From JBFHER01 sp041584055 (GTDB taxonomy: Bacteria; Bacteroidota; Bacteroidia; Bacteroidales; UBA5342): 8,085 nt of DNA. The stretch covers positions 1 through 8,085 of the forward strand of contig JBFHER010000172.1 of NCBI GenBank assembly GCA_041584055.1, read 5' to 3'. The notes below the pieces were generated by a model that saw only the letters and a list, made by a program, of their open reading frames with translations, did not search any database and was not told the DNA's origin. The position numbers were made by a program, and so were the translations under genes. The first letter of the stretch is position 1; each line of letters opens with the position of its first letter. Shown here in pieces: positions 1 to 7,720 of this stretch.

Positions 1-621
1 ATCCGCATCGCCGGGATTGTATCGGATGAGGGATTTCAAAACACTTAAATTATTAAACAAAAAATGTGGGTTTAGCCTGTCTTGCAGAGAGTTGTAATCA
101 TTTAATAGTTTGATGCGTTTATGCTCTTCAATCTCTTTTCTTATGTTTAACCATTCGCGGGTTTGATCTGATAGGATCACAATTAATAAATGAATGACAA
201 GGAAGGAAACACCCAGTGTAAGTACAATTTGTGCGATGGGTTGAAGTAATATATTTTCTACAGAGAAGATGTATTTTGCTAAAAAAATCCAAAAAACAAC
301 CAACAAAGAAGAAACGGCCAAAACACTTAAAATTTGCGGATAAACATTCCATCTTAGTTTTTCGGATTTAAAAAAACGATGAATTATAAATAAGTTAAGT
401 TCTGCAATGCTATTAAATGAAAGGACCACTGTAAGGTAAATATGAGATGTATTAATTCCTGGATAGATTGAGATCCCTGAAATTTTACCAGCAACGTAAA
501 CAAGCAAAATAGCAGAAAGAGAAACCAGAAGGATTCTGATGAGCAGATACCTCAGTTTGTAGGTTGCCAAATTGGTGAGATAACTTATGCTTTTGTGTTC
601 CATCATTTGCTGGTAATGCAT
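1..621 (-). CDS. LytS-type membrane sensor histidine kinase, C-terminus beyond window
   Basis: This is the N-terminal 207 residues of a sensor kinase of the His_kinase/LytS (YehU/YpdA) class, which autophosphorylates on histidine and passes the phosphate to a LytTR-type regulator. About four membrane helices are visible (roughly residues 24-44, 59-82, 95-118 and 127-151), with only short loops and no sizeable extracytoplasmic sensor domain. A charged linker (about 152-180) leads to the phosphoacceptor motif DRLNPHFLFNNL, with the histidine at residue 186. The ATP-binding domain lies past the left edge. I chose the ATG at 621 because an in-frame TGA stands three codons upstream (628-630); the tandem ATGs at 606 and 603 are alternatives. 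No start has a clear Shine-Dalgarno. The gene begins 23 bases after the LytTR regulator's stop and is the natural partner of that regulator. The family call is firm; the signal sensed is unknown. Confidence 0.9.
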   Translation of the reverse strand, partial: MHYQQMMEHKSISYLTNLATYKLRYLLIRILLVSLSAILLVYVAGKISGISIYPGINTSHIYLTVVLSFNSIAELNLFIIHRFFKSEKLRWNVYPQILSVLAVSSLLVVFWIFLAKYIFSVENILLQPIAQIVLTLGVSFLVIHLLIVILSDQTREWLNIRKEIEEHKRIKLLNDYNSLQDRLNPHFLFNNLSVLKSLIRYNPGDAD

Positions 622-644
622 TAATTGTCATGGTAATAATGGCA

Positions 645-1454
645 CTATCGTCCCAGCCACTCCTTGAAGTCACGCGCTTTTAAACGACTTATGATGATTT
701 CAAAATCAGGCAGAGGACTGGTGGTTACTTTTAATTTACTTCCACTTTCATTCGCAACTTTGAGAACTGATTTAACGTTGAGGATTATTTTACGATTTGC
801 ACGGAAGAAGTCATTTGGATCCAGTTCAGACTCCAACTCTTCAAGATTATAATCCAAAATGTGCGCTTTGTTTTTAAAATCAACAGCAAAGGTAATTTTA
901 TTATCACTGTAAATGTATGCAATGTCAAAAGTATCTAAGCGGTAATATTCTTTTATTCCTGAGATTAAAAAACGGGTTCGATATTCTTTTCTGCCGTTTA
1001 AGATCGAAGATACCAGGTTTTCATAAAACATTCTTCCATCCAGATTCAACATGATGTTGCTGGCATGATCTACATATAGTTGTTCAAATTTTACAAGTGC
1101 GACTTCCAGTTCATTTTCATTGATTGGTTTCAATAGGTAGTCAATGCTGTTGACTTTAAATGCCCGGATGGCATATTTGTCGTACGCAGTTGTAAAAATA
1201 ATGCGAAGGTCAGAATGGAATTCAATCTGATTGAAAATCGTAAAGCAGATACCATCAGAGAGCTGTATATCCATTAGTATTAAATCAGGCCTTTGATTTG
1301 AGTTTAACCAATTAACGCTGTCTTCAACACTTTCCAGGATGGCTTCAATGCGCCATTCGGGACGAAGCTTTTGCACCATATCCTTGAGCAGCCGGCTGTT
1401 ATGCAGTTCATCTTCAATGATGATTATACGAATATGTGGTGGCAAGTTTTCCAT
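645..1454 (-). CDS. LytTR-family response regulator
   Basis: Cytoplasmic two-component response regulator of 269 residues, the usual size for the LytR/AlgR class. The receiver domain (about residues 7-125) has the acidic pocket in IIIIEDE, the phosphoacceptor Asp62 in LILMDIQLSDG, the Thr pair 88-89 in IFTTAYDKYA, and Lys109 in YLLKPIN. A linker is followed by a LytTR DNA-binding domain (about 160-265) with the typical segments KEYYRLDTFDIAYIYSDN and FFRANRKIILNVKSV. The frame is open to an ATG at 1490, but I prefer the ATG at 1454. It places MENLPPHIR directly before the first receiver strand, and a TAnnTTTG box at 1480-1487 would be inside the gene if the longer start were used. It lies between the outer-membrane channel gene and the kinase gene. 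It probably activates its own operon or related envelope genes; that is inference, and no LytTR binding repeat was identified. Confidence 0.93.
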   Translation of the reverse strand: MENLPPHIRIIIIEDELHNSRLLKDMVQKLRPEWRIEAILESVEDSVNWLNSNQRPDLILMDIQLSDGICFTIFNQIEFHSDLRIIFTTAYDKYAIRAFKVNSIDYLLKPINENELEVALVKFEQLYVDHASNIMLNLDGRMFYENLVSSILNGRKEYRTRFLISGIKEYYRLDTFDIAYIYSDNKITFAVDFKNKAHILDYNLEELESELDPNDFFRANRKIILNVKSVLKVANESGSKLKVTTSPLPDFEIIISRLKARDFKEWLGR

Positions 1455-1479
1455 AGTAGAACGCATTCCCAAATTTAAA

Positions 1480-1487
1480 CAAATATA
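1480..1487 (-). promoter_or_regulatory. Candidate internal -7 box (TAnnTTTG) upstream of the response regulator
   Basis: The minus strand reads TATATTTG here, an exact match to the Bacteroidetes -7 consensus. It lies 25 bases before the preferred ATG of the response regulator, leaving room for a start site near 1473 and a short leader. No clear -33 TTTG is seen at the expected spacing, so this is a candidate only. If real, the two-component pair could be made without the pump genes. Confidence 0.35.
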
Positions 1488-1507
1488 CAACGCATGGTAG
1501 TCAGGGA

Positions 1508-2917
1508 CTATAATTTATTCGTAAGCTGGCAGAAGCGACTTTCTTTGATTTTATAGTCCGTCAACGCATCTATTTTATTGCTGTATGCTTTTTGCCATTC
1601 CGCCTGGGCTTCTAACAGATTTGCAAGCGTTTCCATGCCCAGCTTGTAATTGTTTTCACTTTGTTTCAGGTTTTCGGAGGCGTTCTCAAGCGTATTGCCA
1701 GCCAATTGAATGCATGTAAATGCGTCCAGCAGATTCAGCCTGGCCTGTTCCATTTCAAGTTGCATTAATTTTGTTCCCTGCTGTAATTCCAATTGTTTAA
1801 TCGCGTAATCCGCTTTTGCGACAGCGATCTTACCCTTCCTTTCACCAAAGGTCGTAATTGGGATTTTCAGACTTCCCATGAGGTTGAAGCCGTCAGAGCT
1901 GTAATTGTCTGCATCTTTCAAACGTATGTTATAGTAATTATATCCTGCAGAAATCCCGGCACTTGGTAAGTAGTCGCTCTTTACCATTTTAATTGTTTGC
2001 TTTGCGAGCTCAAGCTGATGTTCCATGAGTTGATGTTCAATTCTGTTTTTGGCATCGGGAGGGGACAGGGAGTTTAATTGAATTGAAGTAGATTCCAGGC
2101 TGTCCTCCACTTCAATTTCAGTGGTTAGTTCTAAGCCAATGAGTTGACAAAGTGCCATTCTGCTTAATTTAAGGCCACTCTCTGCTTTCTGAAGTTGCAT
2201 CGCCGTTTCATTTTGACGTACTTGCACTTTAAGAAGTTCATTTTTGTTTATCATTCCCGAATTCACGCTGTTCTCCACCACTTCCACTAAATAGGATAGC
2301 AGTTGATTGTATTTGCTTGCAAGTTTAACTTTTTCCCGGGTGGCAAGATAGGTGTAAAACGCATGATCAGTTTTGTATGTTAGCTGGCCTTCTTGCAATT
2401 GTATGTTTGTCTGTGCCATTTTTTCTCCGATGGCAGCCATTTTATTTCCTGTATGAATTTTACCCCCTGTATAAATTGGCTGTTCTGCCGAGATGCCTGC
2501 CAAAACACCTCCTTGTAAGGTCAGGTCAAGTGGCAGGTAAGCATAGGTATTGAAAAGTGGATTCCCATCTGTTCCAATCACCGGTTGACCTGTTGAAGGA
2601 TTTATAACGATGTTTGGTTCGAGCTCTCCTGTGGCAAGGTTAAAGTTTTGAGTTGGAAGATAGAGTTCCTGCTCAATGTGGGTTTTATTGTACAAGCCTG
2701 TTGCTGAAGCAGCAAGGTTGGGAAGGTAGGCCGATTTTGCAGCCTGTTTTTCGCCCTTCGCTTTGTTGTGATTTTCTTCTGCAATTTTTAAAACTTCACT
2801 GTTTTTGATTGCCATTTCCCGGCATTGCGAAAGCGTCAGTGTTTGCTTTTGCTGTCCGTTTGCCATGGCGCCTATGCTAACTATTATGGCGATCAATCCG
2901 TATTTAATCGTATTCAT
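1508..2917 (-). CDS. TolC-family outer-membrane efflux channel
   Basis: Outer-membrane channel component of the pump, 469 residues, normal for the OEP/TolC family. An N-terminal signal peptide (hydrophobic residues 7-18, likely cleavage near AMANG, residues 17-21) directs export. The two-fold repeat typical of TolC is visible: KSAYLPNLAASATGLY at 61-76 is echoed by KSDYLPSAGISAGYNYY at 313-329. Each copy begins a strand-rich barrel segment and is followed by long helical stretches that form the periplasmic tunnel. The motif EQPIYTGGK (145-153) is typical of the family. The first barrel segment has an extended loop rich in Asn, Pro and Gly (about 80-130). The gene starts 36 bases after the permease stop and ends 53 bases before the regulator's preferred start, so it is in the same transcription unit. 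Substrate choice is set mainly by the permease, not by this protein. Confidence 0.94.
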   Translation of the reverse strand: MNTIKYGLIAIIVSIGAMANGQQKQTLTLSQCREMAIKNSEVLKIAEENHNKAKGEKQAAKSAYLPNLAASATGLYNKTHIEQELYLPTQNFNLATGELEPNIVINPSTGQPVIGTDGNPLFNTYAYLPLDLTLQGGVLAGISAEQPIYTGGKIHTGNKMAAIGEKMAQTNIQLQEGQLTYKTDHAFYTYLATREKVKLASKYNQLLSYLVEVVENSVNSGMINKNELLKVQVRQNETAMQLQKAESGLKLSRMALCQLIGLELTTEIEVEDSLESTSIQLNSLSPPDAKNRIEHQLMEHQLELAKQTIKMVKSDYLPSAGISAGYNYYNIRLKDADNYSSDGFNLMGSLKIPITTFGERKGKIAVAKADYAIKQLELQQGTKLMQLEMEQARLNLLDAFTCIQLAGNTLENASENLKQSENNYKLGMETLANLLEAQAEWQKAYSNKIDALTDYKIKESRFCQLTNKL

Positions 2918-2953
2918 TGTATTGTTTTTGTGTTATGTTTTCGATGTCTTTTC

Positions 2954-5900
2954 CTACTTCGTTTTGACGCTGAAGAACAGGGAATAGAGCACAGGAACAA
3001 AAATCAAAGTGATGAGTGTCCCCACAAGCAGACCTCCGATAATCGCCACTGCCATAGAGGCATACATGGGATCTGTGAGCAATGGAATCATTCCCAGAAT
3101 GGTTGTTGCTGATGCCATGGTTACCGGTCTGATTCTTGAAACGGTGGCTGTAACAACTGCTTCATATGGTTTGATACCCTTGTTTATTCTTACGGAAATC
3201 TCATCGAGTAGCACGATGGCATTTTTAATAATCATACCGGTTAATCCTATGACCCCAACAATCGCAATGAAAGAAAATGGTTGACTTGATAAAAGCAAAC
3301 CGGGAACAATTCCAATGATGGACATGGGGAGGCACAGCAGAATGATGATAGGTCTGCGGTAATCATTGAATAAGAACAACAGGATCAGGAGTATGATGCC
3401 AGCCGCTAGTGGCAGGAAGCTTAGGATTCCCCTAAGCCCATCCGCTTTCAGTTCAGATTCCCCGACCCATTGATAATTGTATCCATCAGGGATTTGCATT
3501 TTTTCAACATGCATATTCAATTCATTCTGCAACTGAGAAGGGCTTATCCCGTCAACAGGGTCACATTGTGCCTGAATCACCCGTTTTCCGTTTAGCCTTC
3601 TGACAACAGGTTCTTCCCATTTTAATTTGTTTCCTGTACTTACGGAACTCAGAGGTACTGCAGTGATGGTTTCACGCATCAATTGGTCAGCACTGGTAAC
3701 GCCAGAAAAAATGCCCATTATTTTATCCATGTTGATAGCAGAACTTACATTGGGCATTGAGCCCCAAACCGGGATGTCGTCTAAATCCTCAATGCGATTC
3801 CCATTTTTATCTCTGATTTTAAACCGAACAGGATATTCCTTTTCTCCGTTGTAAATTTTCGCAATCGGTAAACCATCTGTTGCAGCAAGTATAGCGTTGC
3901 TTACGTCATTTCTGGTGATGGCAGCCCGGTTGCCGGCAATGGGGTCGTAAATCGCATGAAGGGATGGAGATTTTGGTTCCCAATCGTTACAAATTGTATA
4001 TTTATTTGCATGTGTGTTATTCAGCATAAAGGTTTCAACCTCTGCGCTGAGTCTTTTCAGAACAGCTGGATCAGGTCCGGTGAATTCTACTTCTACCAAA
4101 TGTGTTGATTTGACTGAAAGCGTATATTTTCGAATGCGACTCATGGCCTCTGGATAGGTCTGATGCAGGTACTTGCTAAAAACCGGACGCATCTTCTGCA
4201 TGGTTTCATAATCTTTAAAATTAACGATCAATTCCCCATAATTGTCAGCATTCTCAGTCATCATTCCTCTTACCAGACAATAACGCAATGGTGTCATGCC
4301 ATGACTGGAAACCACCATTTCAACTTCATCAAATGAATTAAAGTGATCAGTAATTTCTCTAAGATGATCCTGGACCATTTCAGGAGTGCTTCCACGTGGA
4401 AGCATGTATTCAATGTAAAATTGATTGTAGTTGAAATCAGGGAAGAAGGTTTTGTCGACCTTTTTAAAGTTGAATCCAACAATTGCCAGTAAGAGAAAGG
4501 CCACAAGAATCGTAATAATACGATGATGCATGCTTAACTTTAATGCTTTGATTGCAAATCTGTAAAGCGGTTGATCCTCAGTGGATTTACGCTTTTTTAA
4601 AGATTTGTTTTTTGTGTTTCTCTTTTTGTAAAAGATGGCAGAAAATAATGGAACCTGTGTCAAGGCAAGAATCCAGCTAAAGGAAAGGGATATTGCTAAA
4701 ACAAGAAACAAGTCGCGAACATAGGTTCCGGCTGTATCCGGAGATAAATAAACAGGAAAGAAAGCAGCAATTGCAATCAGTGTTGCTCCTAACAAAGGGA
4801 CGGCTGTTTGTTTCGCTGTTTTTGTGAATGCCTTTTTGCTGTATTTCCCTTTTTTCTTTTCGATTAATATGCCGTCCAGTACCACAATGGCATTATCTAC
4901 AAGCATCCCCATGGCAACTATAAATGCGCCAAGTGATATGCGCTGCAAAGTGCCTCCTGCAGTGAGCAAAATAGGAAAGGTGGCCAGGATCGTTAAAATT
5001 AAACCACTTCCAATAATAAAACCGCCCTTGAATCCCATTGTAAACATTAATACGAGAATGACAATGAGAACAGAAAAGATCAGATTGAGCATAAATCCAT
5101 GCACGGAGTCACTTACTTTGTCTGGCTGAAAAAAAACTTTTTCGAAAGAAATCCCGGCAGGAATTTGCTGTTTTAGAATTTCAAGTTCTGCTTCAACCCG
5201 TTTGCCCACATCAATGATGTTTTCACCACTTTCCATGGATAAGGCAATGCCAAGTGCTTTTTTATTGTTAACAAGCAGCGTGTTCCGTGCAGGTTTCGGA
5301 TAAGCTTCTTCGATAAGGGCAATGTCTCCCAACTTGAAGGACGTCCCGCTCAAACTACTGATGAAAATATTTTTTAAATCCTCCACGGAGGCGGCTTGTT
5401 GATTTACATTGATCCGGATTTGATTTTGACCAGTGTAGACATTTCCTGCATACAGTTGTTTTGTCTGATCATTGATGGCGGCAAAAATCTGCAATGGCAT
5501 GATTCCCATTTCACTCATTTTGTCGGCACTAAGCGTTATTGAAATTTCGGGTGACTGTTCACCATAAATATACATTTTTTTAACCCCTTCAACTTTCAGC
5601 ATATTTTTTTTGATAAAATCAGCGTAGTCGCTCATCTCTTCGTAGGAATATCCTTCATCTGCAGTCATGGCGTAAAACATGCCATACACATCCCCAATGT
5701 CATCAAATACCATCGGTTTTTGAACCCCTGTGGGTAGCTTTGGTGTGGCAGATTCAATTTTGCGTCGTAAAAATTCCCAGCGTTGGGGGATTTCTTTCTG
5801 TGGTACCGTCATCTTAAGTTCTACACGGATAACAGATACATTGGCTTCAGATCTTGATTCAATCTTATTGAGGTCTGCCAGGGCTGAAATTTCTTCTTCC

Positions 5901-6100
5901 AGAACATCGGTAACCTGCATTTCAACTTCATGTGCAGAGGCTCCGGGGTAAACGGTTACCACATTGGCAACCATTACGGTTATCTCCGGATCTTCAAGTT
6001 TGCTTAATCTTTGAAAGGAAAACACCCCTCCCACAATTACAGCGAGGAGTAAAAAATAGAATATCTTCTTCTTTTTAAAAACTAATTCTGATAAATGCAT
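2954..6100 (-). CDS. RND-family efflux permease (AcrB/MexB-like inner-membrane pump)
   Basis: Proton-driven inner-membrane pump of 1048 residues, full length for the AcrB/HAE family. Twelve helices can be placed: one near 12-29, five between 337 and 487, one near 525-543, and five between 889 and 1038, with large periplasmic loops at about 30-335 and 545-888. The TM4 proton-relay segment reads MGMLVDNAIVVLDG, keeping Asp402 but with Asn403 where AcrB has its second Asp. TM10 keeps the partner lysine (Lys959 in GMIIKNAIVLLDE), and SRIRPVTMASATTILGMIPL (988-1007) marks TM11. VDNAIVV is common in several RND subgroups, so loss of function is not implied. A very basic cytoplasmic loop lies at about 491-509, and an apparent insertion near 780-812 extends the second periplasmic loop. 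No CusA-like methionine metal relay was noticed, so organic substrates are more likely than metal ions. It lies 56 bases after the fusion-protein gene. The exact substrate is unknown. Confidence 0.96.
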   Translation of the reverse strand: MHLSELVFKKKKIFYFLLLAVIVGGVFSFQRLSKLEDPEITVMVANVVTVYPGASAHEVEMQVTDVLEEEISALADLNKIESRSEANVSVIRVELKMTVPQKEIPQRWEFLRRKIESATPKLPTGVQKPMVFDDIGDVYGMFYAMTADEGYSYEEMSDYADFIKKNMLKVEGVKKMYIYGEQSPEISITLSADKMSEMGIMPLQIFAAINDQTKQLYAGNVYTGQNQIRINVNQQAASVEDLKNIFISSLSGTSFKLGDIALIEEAYPKPARNTLLVNNKKALGIALSMESGENIIDVGKRVEAELEILKQQIPAGISFEKVFFQPDKVSDSVHGFMLNLIFSVLIVILVLMFTMGFKGGFIIGSGLILTILATFPILLTAGGTLQRISLGAFIVAMGMLVDNAIVVLDGILIEKKKGKYSKKAFTKTAKQTAVPLLGATLIAIAAFFPVYLSPDTAGTYVRDLFLVLAISLSFSWILALTQVPLFSAIFYKKRNTKNKSLKKRKSTEDQPLYRFAIKALKLSMHHRIITILVAFLLLAIVGFNFKKVDKTFFPDFNYNQFYIEYMLPRGSTPEMVQDHLREITDHFNSFDEVEMVVSSHGMTPLRYCLVRGMMTENADNYGELIVNFKDYETMQKMRPVFSKYLHQTYPEAMSRIRKYTLSVKSTHLVEVEFTGPDPAVLKRLSAEVETFMLNNTHANKYTICNDWEPKSPSLHAIYDPIAGNRAAITRNDVSNAILAATDGLPIAKIYNGEKEYPVRFKIRDKNGNRIEDLDDIPVWGSMPNVSSAINMDKIMGIFSGVTSADQLMRETITAVPLSSVSTGNKLKWEEPVVRRLNGKRVIQAQCDPVDGISPSQLQNELNMHVEKMQIPDGYNYQWVGESELKADGLRGILSFLPLAAGIILLILLFLFNDYRRPIIILLCLPMSIIGIVPGLLLSSQPFSFIAIVGVIGLTGMIIKNAIVLLDEISVRINKGIKPYEAVVTATVSRIRPVTMASATTILGMIPLLTDPMYASMAVAIIGGLLVGTLITLIFVPVLYSLFFSVKTK

Positions 6101-6156
6101 AATTCTGTCTTTCTATGCTAAAAAATGATTGATTTACAATACCCGCATTTGAATGC

Positions 6157-7242
6157 CTACAAGCGATTGCCCACATTGGTTTTACTCACAGGTGGAATGA
6201 CGCGGATTGTTTCATTTTCCTGCAAGAGATTGAGACCTCCTACAACAACCTGCTCATCTTTATTTAGTCCGCTTTTGATGCCCATGTTGCCCTGATGGAT
6301 AATCCCATTGCAAACGACCTCTCGTTTGTTTACATGTTCATCATTAACAACCCACACATAGCTCTTATCATCAATTTCAAAGAGTGCATTGATGGGGATG
6401 CTCAAATGAATTGAGTCTTGCATCGCATAACTGATATGTACAGAAACATTCATGCCTGGAACCAGTGGGCTTTTAGCGCCCGGTTTATGGGACAGGTAAA
6501 ATTTATATAAGCCATTGTTGTTGGCTTTTATGTTTTTGCCTGATAAAGTTAAGGGAAAGGTTTGATCAGGGATGTTTTCCTGTGTGCATTCAATTTTTAT
6601 GATTTTATCTTTAAGAAGATACATAGATGCCGGCACATTGATTGTGACCTTAAACAACTGAACATCTATTAGCTTTGCAATGGGGGTGCCATGATTCACC
6701 AATTCACCATCTTCGAAATTAACGTTTGTAATATAACCTTCGAAGGGTGCATAAAGGCGTGTGTCGTTTAATTGATCAATGGCATTTTTCAATTTGCTTT
6801 CAGCCATCTCTTTACCTGCCTTCATCTTTTCATAATCGTTGTCAGCAACATTTTTGAGCTGGTGAAGTTCCTTTATCCTGTCATATTCTCCCCTTAATTG
6901 TATGACTTGTGACTCAATGGCTTTTTTTTGTACTTCATAATCCCTTTTGTCCATTTCAGCGATGAGTTGTCCTTTCTTGACATAATCACCCTCTTTAACA
7001 TGGATTTTCTGAATCGGGCCTGCAACCCTGAATGCCAGATTGACTTCTTCTGCTTCTTCAATAATCCCGGGAAAATGCTTTTGTCTAATAAAGGATAACT
7101 CCTGGACCGTGGCCGTTTTTACAAGTTTAGTGTATTTTCCATTGTTCTCGTCTTGCTTTGATGTGCATGCAGAAACAATGAATACCAATAGCACCATTAA
7201 TAGACTTTTCGTTGAGACTTTACATGTTTTTTTATGTGACAT
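6157..7242 (-). CDS. RND efflux membrane-fusion (periplasmic adaptor) lipoprotein, HlyD/AcrA family
   Basis: Adaptor that links the RND permease to the TolC channel across the periplasm; 361 residues, normal for the family. The N-terminus is a lipoprotein signal peptide with a basic start, a hydrophobic stretch at about 14-24 and a lipobox FIVSAC with the lipidated Cys at 26. The barrel-sandwich (lipoyl-like) half-motifs are at about 68-100 (FRVAGPIQKIHVKEGDYVKK) and 161-195 (LYAPFEGYITNVNFEDGELV), flanking one short helical hairpin at about 101-160. A beta-barrel (about 196-277, ending VPGMNVSVHI) and a membrane-proximal domain (about 280-348) follow. It is the first gene of the operon. Its ATG at 7242 has a TAnnTTTG box 38 bases upstream and no clear Shine-Dalgarno. 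A short inverted repeat (6145-6156, arms GCATT/AATGC) follows the stop codon but has no T-run, so it is not an obvious terminator. Confidence 0.95.
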   Translation of the reverse strand: MSHKKTCKVSTKSLLMVLLVFIVSACTSKQDENNGKYTKLVKTATVQELSFIRQKHFPGIIEEAEEVNLAFRVAGPIQKIHVKEGDYVKKGQLIAEMDKRDYEVQKKAIESQVIQLRGEYDRIKELHQLKNVADNDYEKMKAGKEMAESKLKNAIDQLNDTRLYAPFEGYITNVNFEDGELVNHGTPIAKLIDVQLFKVTINVPASMYLLKDKIIKIECTQENIPDQTFPLTLSGKNIKANNNGLYKFYLSHKPGAKSPLVPGMNVSVHISYAMQDSIHLSIPINALFEIDDKSYVWVVNDEHVNKREVVCNGIIHQGNMGIKSGLNKDEQVVVGGLNLLQENETIRVIPPVSKTNVGNRL

Positions 7243-7280
7243 TTTGCACTTTTTTGGATTGAGAATAAATGTTTGTTGTG

Positions 7281-7288
7281 CAAAATTA
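7281..7288 (-). promoter_or_regulatory. Candidate -7 box (TAnnTTTG) of the efflux operon
   Basis: The minus strand reads TAATTTTG, an exact match to the Bacteroidetes -7 consensus, 38 bases before the fusion-protein ATG. This would give a leader of about 30 bases. The region upstream is T-rich (around 7309-7316) but has no textbook -33 TTTG. It is the best promoter candidate for the five-gene operon. Confidence 0.55.
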
Positions 7289-7497
7289 TGATGAGATATT
7301 CGTGTAAAGAAAAATTTAATTCCCTCAATTGCTGAGATGTCAGAATACGGATTTGAAGTGTTTAATTAAGTGATGAAATGAGGAACTTTATGGCTTGTGC
7401 CTATGAGGGGTCAAAAACTCAATTGCATATATGTGCTCGGAGTTTTTGTTGAGGTAGCATGAAAAGAATAATTAATCATCATTAAAAGAAACTGTAA

Positions 7498-7518
7498 AAA
7501 GTGATTTCCTTTCACTTT
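7498..7518. repeat. Perfect inverted repeat, 7-bp arms with 7-base spacer
   Basis: Arms AAAGTGA (7498-7504) and TCACTTT (7512-7518) are perfect complements around TTTCCTT. The size and symmetry suit either a repressor operator or an RNA hairpin. The 10-mer TAAAAAGTGA overlapping the left arm (7495-7504) recurs exactly at 7816-7825, about 80 bases before the tetR -7 box, which could mean a shared binding site. A/T-rich DNA makes chance occurrence possible. Confidence 0.45.
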
Positions 7519-7674
7519 GTTTATCATAAAACAAACCTGCTGGTTTGGGATGGGCTGTTTACATATGCCCTTGATTGGATTCGTGGTCAAATTGTGGACG
7601 TTAGTTCCGACTAAAAATTTAAACGATACCAAAGTGCTCAAAACCCTCTGTGCAAAAGGTGATACGTCGTTAGG

Positions 7675-7720
7675 AGGCACTTTTATCACAATGCGATTAA
7701 TTAAAGTCGTGCCTTTTTTT
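7675..7720 (+). terminator. Possible intrinsic terminator
   Basis: Arms AGGCAC (7675-7680) and GTGCCT (7709-7714) pair perfectly, and the 3' arm runs into seven consecutive T (7714-7720). The helix may be lengthened by TTT (7681-7683) pairing with AAA (7703-7705), with three unpaired bases on the 3' side. The loop is long for a terminator, which lowers confidence. Its direction would end a plus-strand transcript made within the intergenic region, well before tetR. No promoter with an exact TAnnTTTG was found upstream; the closest is TCACTTTG at 7512-7519. Confidence 0.35.

Noticed and set aside
485..673. Open frame starting MTSRSGWDD on the minus strand
   Set aside because: It overlaps the end of the regulator and the start of the kinase in another frame. 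The kinase frame, with four membrane helices and NPHFLFN, is clearly the real one.
1455..1490. Longer start for the response regulator at ATG 1490
   Set aside because: The extra 12 residues (MYICLNLGMRST) precede the receiver fold without adding to it and are encoded across a candidate -7 box. The ATG at 1454 fits better.
5604..5611. Run of eight T (A8 in the coding strand) inside the permease gene, a possible slippage site
   Set aside because: The reading frame is intact on both sides and similar runs are common in A/T-rich genes. No alternative frame product is suggested.
7129..7167. Acidic stretch after the lipidated Cys (CTSKQDENN) resembling a Bacteroidetes surface lipoprotein export signal
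   Set aside because: An adaptor protein must face the periplasm to reach the permease and channel, and the sequence match to the export signal is loose.
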